The position numbers and the translations under genes are program-made. Shown piece after piece: positions 18,504-27,253 of a stretch of DNA of 47,800 bases (positions within the stretch are counted from its first letter, which is position 1; each line of letters opens with the position of its first letter). The notes under the pieces were generated by a model. The model was not told where the DNA came from and made no database searches. It was given only the letters and a program-made list of their open reading frames with translations. Source of the DNA: Lewinellaceae bacterium (lineage in GTDB: Bacteria > Bacteroidota > Bacteroidia > Chitinophagales > Saprospiraceae); NCBI GenBank assembly GCA_016712415.1, contig JADJRC010000021.1, positions 1-47,800 of the forward strand, read 5' to 3'.

Positions 18504-19190
18504 TTAACCGCTTCTGCGCATTGTCTCTTTCCTCTTTATGCCCATTGACGATTTCCATTCCAAATGGGTCGATTTGTAAAATCGGGTTGTTGTCAACATA
18601 TCCGTATCCAGAAAGATTAAAATATTTTTCAGCCAAAGGATCCACACTCCACCACCTCCCCAAACTCCCGTCATACCACCTCGCCCCGTAATCCATCCAG
18701 TTCAATCCAAAATCACCGCTCAGCTCCTTGCCATTGTACTTGTAGAGATTGTCCTGCGCCGCATCATTCATCCACGGCCCGGCCATATCAAGGCCGAAGG
18801 GGTAAAAGTGATTTTCTTGAAGTATTTCGTTCGAGGCCGTGTTCGTCACGTCCACCACGCCGTTGCTGTTTTTGTCCGTGAAGGTCAGGCGGGTGTTGCC
18901 GAGGTGGCCGCGGATGGCGTATTCATAACGCAAGGCACTGCCGTTGTTGTATACCCGGCCTTCGGCGTGGTATATCGCTTCGAGCACCGTACCTCCGGCG
19001 GTGGTGTAGCGGTATTCGATGCCGCTGATGTAATCCTGGCGGTATTGCAACACGCCGTTGTCGGTCACGGTTTTGCGGCCTGCGGTATTATGAGGAATCG
19101 AGTTTCTCGCCAGGCACTGCTCGCGTGTGCGCGAGGTGAAACCCTCGCGCGGCGAACGGGTACCTGAAATGGGAACACCAAGCGAGGCGG
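18504..19190 (-). pseudogene. Rhs cassette 1, conserved core (5' of the IS)
   Basis: Reads RKTVTDNGVLQYRQDYISGI, GGTVLEAIYHAEGRVYNNG, HLGNTRLTFTDKNSNGVVDV, NEILQENHFYPFGLDMAGPW, YNGKELSGDFGLNWMDYGAR, LGRWWSVDPLAEKYFNLSGY and NNPILQIDPFGMEIVNGH. This is the Rhs-associated core; the variable tail starts after DPFGM. The core is nearly identical to those at about 21345-21640 and 23540-23965. The IS interrupts it at QKRL. Upstream, after a junction motif at 19171-19194, the sequence changes to a secreted N-terminal module. Rhs cores form a shell around the toxin before delivery. Confidence 0.85.
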
Positions 19191-19847
19191 AAAATTGCCG
19201 ATGGTGATCCATCGCTCGCCCCCTGGGCAGTGTAGGTTCAGAAATCCGGTACCAACGCGCGGTATCCGACATGACTCCATGCTGATTGACGATCTGGGGA
19301 GTATACGGCAATTCCGGAGCATGGAATTGGTCAGGGAGTCGTAAACAATCGGGGGATCGACAGAAACATACAACCCCATTTCCTTCGCGGCGTACATATA
19401 ATCCTTATAACTAGCCGTCAATGACTCGCCGGGAGAAGCATAAAAACCGATGCAGTAGACCTTGTCTTTTACCAATGACGAGATCAGCCTCCCGAGCAGG
19501 TATTCGCGGTATACGTAGTCGTTCGTTGTCGTGTCATCCGTTGCGAAAACGAATAGCCCGCAGTAGGCTTTTCCGTCGGCTGCTTGCTGGTAGCCACAGA
19601 AGTTATACGGTACCGATGCGTGCGCAGAGCAGGCATTGAAATAGTCGGAAGTTCCGTTAGTAGGTCTGACCCATTCATGTACATAATCATGCTGCATCCC
19701 CGCCGCTGCTACCGTAGAAAAAGAACTGGGGCACATATTGTAGATTTCAAAGCTGGGGTTGGCTACCAGGTTAATTTGGGCGGGTAAATTCTGCGAGAAA
19801 AAAAGCAGGAACATGAGGGTATGGAGACAAAAAGAGTAGGAAGGCAT
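19191..19847 (-). pseudogene. Secreted N-terminal carbohydrate-binding-like module joined to Rhs cassette 1
   Basis: ATG at 19847 opens a signal peptide (MPSYSFCLHTLMFLLFFSQN, LPAQ). Then come NLVANPSFEIYNMCPSSFS, SDYFNACSAH, GKAYCGLFVFATDDTTTNDY, YREYLLGRLISSLVKDK, YTPQIVNQHGVMSDTARWYR and GGERWITIGNFPPRL. This sequence pattern is common at the start of Bacteroidota secreted proteins (NPSFE...CP...DYFN.C), where it looks like a beta-sandwich. It normally continues to a YYIDDV-like strand, but here it runs into Rhs sequence. The frame changes twice between 19310 and 19190. It is either a genuine fusion or a gene truncated by cassette integration. Confidence 0.6.
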
Positions 19848-19967
19848 AAAATTGCGCAGATTTTGTCACATTGAGATGGTCTAAAAAGCCTGCCGTGGCT
19901 CTCGTTAAATCTGCTTTTTCACATAGTACTCCGTTTTAATTGTGAAAATTACAATCTTGTTCTTTCT

Positions 19968-20146
19968 CTACTTATTTTTGCACCAGGTTTCGGGAGGGGC
20001 AGGACAATGTATTTTTGGCTTTGACGAAGTTTTCGGGTTCGGTATGTTCTTATTCTGGTAGGCGTACTCGGCCGTTACATTGGCCCAAAGCTTATCCACG
20101 ACCAAAGGGGTACTGGGATACGGAGGGAAGGCACTTGCCAAGACGG
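19968..20146 (-). CDS. Orphan C-terminal coding fragment
   Basis: An open frame without a start reads SKSVLASAFPPYPSTPLVVD, KLWANVTAEYAYQNKNIPNP and PAPPETWCKNK before a stop at 19968. It follows the stop of candidate immunity gene 2 in another frame. The composition is coding-like and GC-richer than the immunity gene. It is probably the end of a deleted gene. No family recognised. The 120 bases from 19848 to 19967 hold no other feature that I can see. Confidence 0.35.
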
Positions 20147-20148
20147 AT

Positions 20149-20598
20149 TTAGATGAACTTGATAGGAAAATAACTGTTATTCAACTCTTTTCTTATAATG
20201 ATTGAATCACCTGTATTTTCGCCTTTGTATTTATATTCATATATATCAATTTTACTCCATATGAAAAATAGGTTGATCATTTTTTCTTCGTGAATAAAAT
20301 TAAGCGAATCGCTCGAAAATTTTACAATTTTAACACCTGTTGGAAAGGTGAGTACAGAGTCAATGTAATAAATATTTGAACAAACCCCAATAGAATCACA
20401 CGAAAAAATATTTTGCCCATCAATGTTTATAGAAAAATCAATGCATTTTTTGGTTACTGGCTGATATGACAAATGCATTGAAAAATTGCCCTTGTATTTT
20501 TTCCGTAAAGAGACTTGGTTACTGGAAAAAATAATAATCGCAACTGCGATAACAATGGCTGAAATCTTTTTTAGGTGTGGAATAAACGATGCTCTCAT
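20149..20598 (-). CDS. Membrane-anchored or exported protein, candidate immunity protein 2
   Basis: An intact frame of 149 residues. ATG at 20598 overlaps the TGA of Rhs cassette 2 (ATGA), so translation is probably coupled. The N-terminus has a basic start and one hydrophobic segment (KKISAIVIAVAIIIFSSNQV), either a signal anchor or an uncleaved signal peptide. The rest is beta-rich and polar (NFSMHLSYQPVTKKCIDFSI, SIGVCSNIYYIDSVLTFPTG) and ends NSYFPIKFI. No family recognised. Position and export support an immunity role against the tail just upstream. Confidence 0.65.
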   Translation of the reverse strand: MRASFIPHLKKISAIVIAVAIIIFSSNQVSLRKKYKGNFSMHLSYQPVTKKCIDFSINIDGQNIFSCDSIGVCSNIYYIDSVLTFPTGVKIVKFSSDSLNFIHEEKMINLFFIWSKIDIYEYKYKGENTGDSIIIRKELNNSYFPIKFI

Positions 20599-21715
20599 TT
20601 TTTAGGCTTTTTTCTGCGTGATATTGCATCCCCTGACCATATAATGCCACGAGCTGAGCCAACAAGCGGCATTCCGTTAGCGTCGTGATTGGCACCATTG
20701 TTAAACCCATTATGATAACTTTTTGCGATTGCCTGAAATTGGTCAGCAGAAACAGATTTAGCATCAATATAACTTTCGGTACTTCGTGCATTAGATTCAG
20801 ATAGTTCCCACTAAACACCCCTCCGTTACATGAGGCAAATTTAATAAATGCCCAAGGCTCTGTGCAACGGTTTCGGAACCGTCGAGGCTCCCCATGGTTT
20901 TTTTTCAAACCTAGCAGCGCTAACAAACAATACTCTACCGCCTAATTGATTAGTAGATCCAAAGATTTCATTTCCACCAGGTTCTGTAACGTCTGCAAAT
21001 ACCACTAAATGATCGCTATCTTTTACTTCATCCATATTGTTTGCAACTTCAAAGTTGAATTCCATACTATAATCATATCCATCTATATCTTCACCTTTGT
21101 ATATTGATTCAATTTCATCTTTTAAGTAATTCAAAAAGTCTGCCATATCCATATCTTTTTTGGATGACATATTAATCAATTTGCCCGATACTGTAATCCG
21201 TATTAAGTCCCTTCCATCTTTACCCCCTCCAAGAACTGTATCTACCCCTACTTGTTTGCCATTTGGGTCAATGAATCTAACAGGGTTATTCAAAGTATAG
21301 TTGTATGGTGAATAATTTGAATATTTTTCCACCATCGGATCGACCAACCACCACCTCCCCACACTTGCGTCATACCACCTCGCCCCGTAATCCATCCAGT
21401 TCAATCCAAAGTCGCCGTTATACTCTTTTCCGTTGTATTTGTATTGATTATCCAGCGCCGCGTCGTTCATCCACGGCCCTGCCATATCCAACCCGAAGGG
21501 GTAAAAATGGTTTTCCTGGAGTATTTCGTTCGAGGCCGTGTTCGTCACATCCACCACCCCGTTGCCGTTTTTGTCCGTGAAGGTCAGGCGGGTGTTGCCG
21601 AGGTGATCGCGGATGGCGTAAAATGGATAATCGTGCTGTACGTTTGCGCTTGGCGGCAACACCAAGCGCGGCGAAAAAACAATGCTGAGTTTGATCAATT
21701 TCATCCCGACTTCCA
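20595..21715 (-). pseudogene. Rhs cassette 2: core plus metzincin-like tail (damaged HELGHLLNLPH)
   Basis: The core shows HLGNTRLTFTDKNGNGVVDV, NHFYPFGLDMAGPWMND, NGDFGLNWMDYGARWYDASV and NNPVRFIDPNGKQVGVDTVL. The tail reads KDGRDLIRITVSGKLINMSS, YDYSMEFNFEVANNMDEVKD, HLVVFADVTEPGGNEIFGST and NQLGGRVLFVSAARFEKKPW. Then, in shifted frames, ETVAQSLGHLLNLPH (about 20843-20885), and finally ESNARSTESYIDAKSVSADQ and SARGIIWSGDAISRRKKPKK. QSLGH becomes HELGH if one base is added and one removed, which would give the zinc signature HExxHxxNxxH. No start codon; only the last part of a core is present. Candidate immunity gene 2 overlaps its stop. Confidence 0.7.
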
Positions 21716-21771
21716 TAAAGTCTTTGGTTTCGGGGCTATTCACTCAACTTAAACCACGCAAAGTGCGCGGA

Positions 21772-22764
21772 CTATTGATAACTAAAAATATACACAATGA
21801 TCGTATCATCATCGATTACTGTTAAATCTCTTGGCAATTTTGAGTCTTTTAGATATGTTATCTTCTTTATTCTGTCGGAATTTATTTCATTCATGGCGCC
21901 ATTCTCCATCAATTTTATTAGATAGCGCTTATTTCTATTTTTTTCCGTTTCAATAACCATTAGTTCATCCGACAAAAGAAGGCTCTTTTCACACCAGGCA
22001 ACCCCATATAGTTTCAATGAATCAGAGGATAAATCCGCATTGTATTCACATTTTTCTGTACCTTCTTCAGCATATTTGTATACAGAATGCTTTAAGAATG
22101 GTGTTACGCACCCGTAGTTAAATTTAATGGGGTTTGAAAAACCATCAGCGGGTTTTAATTGATACTCGATTAATCGATTTAAAGAATCATAGCCAAAAAA
22201 AGCAAGCAGCGTATCAACATCTAAATAATTCTCTTTATTTATCCATAATTGCATTGTTTTTTCTGGCAACCCAAACGAGTTGTATAATATTGTATCCATA
22301 AGGATGAAATTGCCCCCGCCTACATACCAATTTTTATAGAAATTCGTCACTGAGCTTCTTTTTAGCCCTTCTGAATATATTTCCGTTACACTATTAAATA
22401 AATTGAAAATATCGCTTGAATCTGTGCTATACATCCCAAAACGTTTGGTTACCTTTTGAATTGACCCCATATATTCATAAGTTATTTCGGCTTTTTCTTT
22501 GTCAATTATTCTTGTTTCGTTGATGGGTTCAAACCTTTCATTAAAAAGAATGCTATAAGATTCCAAAGAATCACTTTTATGTCCATTTCGTATCGAGATC
22601 GTATAAGAAGCGCAATTGACTGATTTAATATCAAGCCTCATTAGATCATCCAAAGGGAATAAGGATTTGTTTAGGTGCTCAAAATAAAAATCATAGTCGC
22701 CAGATTGGCAAAGCAATAGATTTGAGAGTAATAACAATCCAGAAAGGGTAGGTATAACTTTCAT
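21772..22764 (-). CDS. Secreted protein, candidate immunity protein 3
   Basis: Intact, 330 residues from ATG at 22764. The signal peptide is MKVIPTLSGLLLLSNLLLCQ. The mature part is polar and AT-coded (DYDFYFEHLNKSLFPLDDLM, EITYEYMGSIQKVTKRFGMY, YGYDSLNRLIEY-like motif near the middle) and ends TIIVYIFSYQ. It starts 54 nt after the stop of Rhs cassette 3 on the same strand and is followed at once by the core of cassette 2. A YD-like motif (GYDSLNRLIEYQL) hints at a beta-rich fold. No domain recognised with confidence. An immunity role is inferred. Confidence 0.65.
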   Translation of the reverse strand: MKVIPTLSGLLLLSNLLLCQSGDYDFYFEHLNKSLFPLDDLMRLDIKSVNCASYTISIRNGHKSDSLESYSILFNERFEPINETRIIDKEKAEITYEYMGSIQKVTKRFGMYSTDSSDIFNLFNSVTEIYSEGLKRSSVTNFYKNWYVGGGNFILMDTILYNSFGLPEKTMQLWINKENYLDVDTLLAFFGYDSLNRLIEYQLKPADGFSNPIKFNYGCVTPFLKHSVYKYAEEGTEKCEYNADLSSDSLKLYGVAWCEKSLLLSDELMVIETEKNRNKRYLIKLMENGAMNEINSDRIKKITYLKDSKLPRDLTVIDDDTIIVYIFSYQ

Positions 22765-22817
22765 GATGATTGGCATGTGACTACTTCAATTTAATAATTT
22801 GTGACAGATAACTCAAA

Positions 22818-24004
22818 TTATGGTGTATTTGTTTTTGGGATTTTTGACGCTTCTTTGTTGCCTCGCAATGTATTAATAGCAGTGATAAAATCTTCTAATG
22901 ACTCGTCTCCCCATTTAGTAGTGCCGACAACTCTATGATTCCAAACAGCCGCCTCAAATATGTTACCATGTTCACTGTCGCTTAACGTGCCTATAATTCC
23001 ATCTTTGTATTTAAAGACGTTACCGTTTTGACTAAAATTGCCATCGACTCTTTTCTTGCTAGGGTTTTCATAACGGTTTCTACCATAATGAATCGCTTCG
23101 TGCAAAATTGTAGATACAATTGCTAGCAGAGCGGCTTCTCTGTTTTCAAGTGTAGCGCTTTCCAACTGTTTTACTAATTCAATGTTTATTTCAATAGTAT
23201 TTTCGTTTGGTGACGTATTACAACCATTGGCTAAGCCATAACCACATGGAGTATCTCTGATAACTATCTCAATTCCTTCTCCCCATGTTAGAATGTCGGC
23301 AACTATGTTTTCATCTGTATAATTACCTAATATTCTTAACCCAGAACTAATATCCGGGTCTTTTAAAATATCTTGCAGGCCTTGCCCGCTTAAGAACTCG
23401 GTTAATGTTTTGTATTGTTCGTAATCACTTCCTGACGGGTATTTTAAAAAACCGCCAAGATCTACATGAGCAATTGGGCTATCTCCGCCATAAACAAACC
23501 CTGATTCGGTAGGATATACTTCCACCAACGGATCTACACACCACCACCTCCCAACACTCCCGTCATACCACCTCGCCCCGTAATCCATCCAGTTCAATCC
23601 AAAATCACCGTTCAATTCCTTGCCGTTGTACTTGTACAGATTGTCCTGCGCCGCATCGTTCATCCACGGCCCTGCCATATCCAACCCGAAGGGGTAAAAG
23701 TGGTTTTCCTGGAGTATTTCATTCGAGGCCGTGTTCGTCACATCCACCACGCCGTTGCCGTTTTTGTCCGTGAAGGTCAGGCGGGTGTTGCCGAGGTGAT
23801 CGCGGATGACGTATTCATAACGCAGGGTACCGCCGTTGTTGTATACACGACCTTCGGCGTGGTATATCGCTTCGAGCACCGTACCTCCGGCGGTGGTGTA
23901 GCGGTATTCGATGCCCCCCACATACTCCTGCCGGTATTGGAGCGCGCCGCCGTCGGTCACGGTTTTGCGGATAGTGGGGTTGGAAGGACTAGCGTTTCGT
24001 GTTG
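22818..24004 (-). CDS. Rhs cassette 3: core plus HEAIH zinc-metallopeptidase tail
   Basis: The frame is open from about 24004 (TRNASPSNPTIRKTVTDGGA) with no ATG start near the core; a GTG at 23960 is available. Core: YRQEYVGGIEYRYTTAGGTV, RYEYVIRDHLGNTRLTFTDK, FGLNWMDYGARWYDGSVGRW and a junction GDSPIAHVDLGGF. The tail is about 180 residues: SGQGLQDILKDPDISSGLRI, GWG-like GEGIEIVIRDTPCGYGLANG, EAALLAIVSTILHEAIHYG and SEHGNIFEAAVWNHRVVGTT. HEAIH (23088-23102) and a later Glu in NIFEAAV fit an HExxH...E zinc site. It is the only cassette whose tail is intact as given. Truncated cores like this are typical of orphan Rhs-CT modules. Confidence 0.8.
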
Positions 24005-24022
24005 AAATACGGCTGTCTTATA

Positions 24023-24584
24023 CTATTGGTTGACAAGTTGTATCTTCAGTGAATTAATAATGCCATCTAACACCTTAGATTTGGGTTGATTTGTATTATT
24101 CTGAGTGAGTTCAATCTCAAATGCCATATGCATAGGCACAAATTCGCCGATAAACGTGCATCTATGCCCTACCTTATAGCTATATTCAGATATAAAACCG
24201 TATAATGTATTATTTGAAATCCTTTTAACTCTTGTTACTCTTCCTTCTGGTAATAAGGCCCTAAATGTCTTTTTCATATAATTGATCGGTATGCTATCAG
24301 GAAGGCGGGAGATGGGTATATCTTGTTTTTCTAAAAATCCGAAATATAATTCCGAGTCTATGCTTTTATCCAACCCTTTCCAAGTATCCCCATTGTATAA
24401 CGCTCGTAAGTTTCTCCATGGAAGAGTCAATTGAAAATGTTATACTTAAAGTATCTTCAGCATAAATAACCTGGAATTGTTCAGTTTTTTGAAGGGGTGC
24501 TCTATGTGCAGATAAACACCCAAGTGTTATAGTGAATAAAAAGACAAATATCCAATTGTGCTTAAAATAATTTTGTGTCAACAT
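24023..24584 (-). pseudogene. Lipoprotein paralogous to candidate immunity protein 0, one frameshift
   Basis: ATG at 24584 starts MLTQNYFKHNWIFVFLFTIT then LGCLSAH, a lipobox. VIYAEDTLSITFSIDSSMEK and SVIQWGYLERVG follow, then a single-base frameshift near 24375. The rest reads DKSIDSELYFGFLEKQDIPI, SRLPDSIPINYMKKTFRALL, TLYGFISEYSYKVGHRCTFI and ends SLKIQLVNQ at 24023. It matches the 14.3 kb lipoprotein along its whole length. Cassette 3 starts directly after its stop. It may be an orphan immunity gene whose toxin was lost. Confidence 0.65.
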
Positions 24585-24599
24585 TTTATACAATGGTTC

Positions 24600-24836
24600 G
24601 TGAAGAATTTCAGGCTTACCGATGCCGCCGCATATGTTGAAAAACAAAAAGCATATACGTTTGATTTGCTCACACCTGAACACGCACACGTTATGACAGG
24701 TACCCGGAAGTCCCTGGATGCAAAAATAGACAATTTACAGGCCTGGCTCAGTGCCAAAGCACCAACCAAACCAAAACAGAAAACCATATTTATCCGGACG
24801 TACAACGGCAATACGGCGCGCGGGGCTGTCGCATAA
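24600..24836 (+). CDS. Unrecognised plus-strand C-terminal fragment
   Basis: An open plus-strand frame reads KNFRLTDAAAYVEKQKAYTF, DLLTPEHAHVMTGTRKSLDA and IDNLQAWLSAKAPTKPKQKT, ending ARGAVA. Its composition is protein-like and differs from the AT-rich island, so it may be the 3' end of a gene cut off by the island boundary. No start codon is convincing and no family is recognised. The 24837-24964 stretch has only a short repeat-like AACAGGATGAACAGGAT. Confidence 0.3.
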   Translation: MKNFRLTDAAAYVEKQKAYTFDLLTPEHAHVMTGTRKSLDAKIDNLQAWLSAKAPTKPKQKTIFIRTYNGNTARGAVA

Positions 24837-24964
24837 ACACTGTTTTGGCAGGATTGAAACTTTTTAAACAGGATGAACAGGATAAATGAATCGGCTGCGC
24901 CCCCAAAACTGCACGTTTGACTCAGGAGCAACAGACGCCGGCGCCCGGTATAATTTCCCCGGCC

Positions 24965-24972
24965 TATATTTG
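24965..24972 (+). promoter_or_regulatory. Promoter -7 element (TATATTTG) for the patatin gene
   Basis: TATATTTG fits TAnnTTTG and lies 22 nt upstream of the patatin ATG. No clear -33 TTG box at the usual distance. Confidence 0.6.
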
Positions 24973-24994
24973 CCTGAACAAAGCAACATAACCC

Positions 24995-27233
24995 ATGAAG
25001 CAGGCCTTTTTTGCGCTTTTACTCTTTCTTCCCCTGTCTGCCGCTATCGCCCAGCAGCAGGGAGAACGCCCAAAAATCGGCCTCGCCCTATCCGGCGGCG
25101 GGGCCAAGGGCCTGGCCCATATCGGCATACTGAAGGCCATCGATTCGGCAGGATTGAAGATCGATTACATTACGGGCACCAGCATGGGCAGTATTGTGGG
25201 CGGATTGTATGCCCTCGGATACTCCGCAGATTCGATCGAAAGCATGGCGCGCCGGATGGACTGGGATGTGTTGCTCTCGAACCAGACTTCCCTGCGCGCG
25301 CTGATTATCGAGGAAAAGGAGGAATACGGCAAATATGCCCTCGAATTGCCTTGGGTCGGCGGCAAGTTCAGGCTCGCTACCGGCGTTTTGGAAAGTCAGG
25401 AAATGTGGCTGAAACTGAATGAAGTGTTCGCTCCTGCCTACAACATCACCGCGTTCGACAGTATGCCGATACCGTTCCGCTGCATCGCCACGGAGATCAG
25501 TTCCGGCAATGCCAGGGTGCTCGACCACGGCAACCTCGTAACAGCCATTCGGGCGAGCATGGCCATCCCCTCGGTTTTTACTGCGGTAGATGTCGACGGT
25601 TGCGCCCTGGTCGACGGCGGTATCGTGCGCAATTTTCCGGTTTCCGACGTCAAGGCTATGGGCGCCAGGTATATCATCGGCAGCAGTGTGTCCAGCGGAC
25701 TGCTGCCGGAGGAAAAACTGATCGATGCGGCGCAGATACTGATGCAGGTGATTTTCCTCGGGAGACGGCCTGCAGCACGAGGAACAGGCCGGTTTGTGCC
25801 AGCTCTATATCGAAAACCCGCTCTACGATTACAGCGCCGCCAGTTTTGGCAAGTCCGACGAGATCATCAACCTGGGCCTGGAACGCGGCCGGTTGATCTA
25901 TCCCCTGCTCAAACATTTATCCGACTCCCTCGACGCCCTCTACGGCAAACCCGCAACCATCCGAAAGCCGCTGCCACGGGCCGATTCCGTGCTGATCTCC
26001 TCCTATGAAGTGCGCGGGCTGTACCGCACCGACGAGCATTTCTTTACCAAAATGATGGATTTTCAGACGGGCCGTTATTACGACGTAGCCCGGTTGGCAA
26101 GGCGCGTGCGCAATGTTTTCGGCACCCGCTATTATCAGCGCATACAGTACGGAATCGAACAGCAACCCGACGGGAGCTCCCGGATTGTATTTGACGTAAA
26201 GGAAAATGCGCCGACACAGGCCAAACTCGGCCTGCACTACAATTCATTCAGCAGCATCAGCCTCATCGCCAACCTGACCACGCGCAACATGTTCATGCCG
26301 GCATCCCGAAGCCTTGTCACCCTGGCGCTCAGCGAAAACTTCCGCGCGCGGGGCGAACACCTGCAACAGTTCGGCGCCAGAAACAGGCTGGCCGTTCTGG
26401 GCGCCCTGCAGTTCGAAACATTCGGGTTCAAAACGTACCAAAAGTTCAGGGCCGACGGACTGCAACGCCAATACTTCTTTCGCGGCGATGCACGCGTCCA
26501 GTTTTCCAACAACCAGCGCTTTGCCCTGGGCGCCGGCTGGCGATTCGATTGGGTCAAATACAAACCCTCGATTCTTTCACAGTTCGACCTGAAAGGCGAC
26601 AACCGCATCCATACTGCCCTGTTGTACTGGCACTACAATACGCTGGATGCTTCGGTCTTGTCAAAAAAAGGGCTTAAGATTAAAGCGGAAGCGGGTTATG
26701 TGTTCCGGCAAAAGCCGTTGCTGACCTATCTGGAAAACGGCGAACCCGTGAGCGACCCCGATTCATTGGGGATCAATTACAACAACTACCCGCACTGTAC
26801 CCTCCACCTCGAATGGTACAAACCCCTGGGCAGCCGGACCACGCTCGTGCTGTTGCAGCAAACCGGCCTGAATTTTAACTACAAGCAGAATATCCTCAAT
26901 GATTTTGCGGTTGGCGGACTAACACCTCAGTTTCGCAACCAGATTACGTTCGCAGGCTTGCAGGAAGCGACGTTTTACAGCCCGAGCGTCGCGGCGCTTC
27001 AGGCGGGATTGCGTTTTAAAGCCTCCAATAACCTGTATATTACAGCCCTGACCAATGGTATGGTGCATAATTTTGTCAGCCACAGAGCAGGCCTTCCGGC
27101 GCCGGATTTCGTGTCGGGTCATGCCCTGACCCTGACCTACAATACGCCGATCGGCCCTATCAGGGTCAGTGCGATGTATTCCGACCAATCGAAAAAGGTG
27201 AGCACCTATATCAACCTCGGCCTGGCTTTTTAA
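24995..27233 (+). pseudogene. PlpD-like patatin phospholipase with POTRA and outer-membrane barrel, one frameshift
   Basis: Signal peptide MKQAFFALLLFLPLSAAIAQ. The patatin domain has GGGAKGLAHIGIL (oxyanion loop), GTSMGSIVGGLYALGYS (nucleophile Ser) and VDGGIVRNFPV (catalytic Asp). After SDEIINLGLERGR comes a POTRA-like part (SYEVRGLYRTDEHFFTKMMD) and a long beta-barrel ending TYINLGLAF with a terminal Phe, as in Omp85-type barrels. Type Vd (PlpD) proteins secrete and anchor the lipase this way. About 746 codons. One extra base near 25763 (VIFL then SGDGLQHEEQ) breaks the frame. The TspO-like gene follows after 20 nt. Confidence 0.9.
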
Positions 27234-27253
27234 ACCCGGTAATCAACAACACT

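Noticed and set aside
24849..24890. CRISPR-like or IS end GGATTGAAACTTTTTAAACA
   Set aside because: It resembles the end of some CRISPR repeats (GATTGAAAC) but occurs once, without an array.
25740..25800. Two separate genes, a patatin and an outer-membrane protein
   Set aside because: One-base correction joins them into the usual PlpD-like architecture, with no start codon or gap at the junction.
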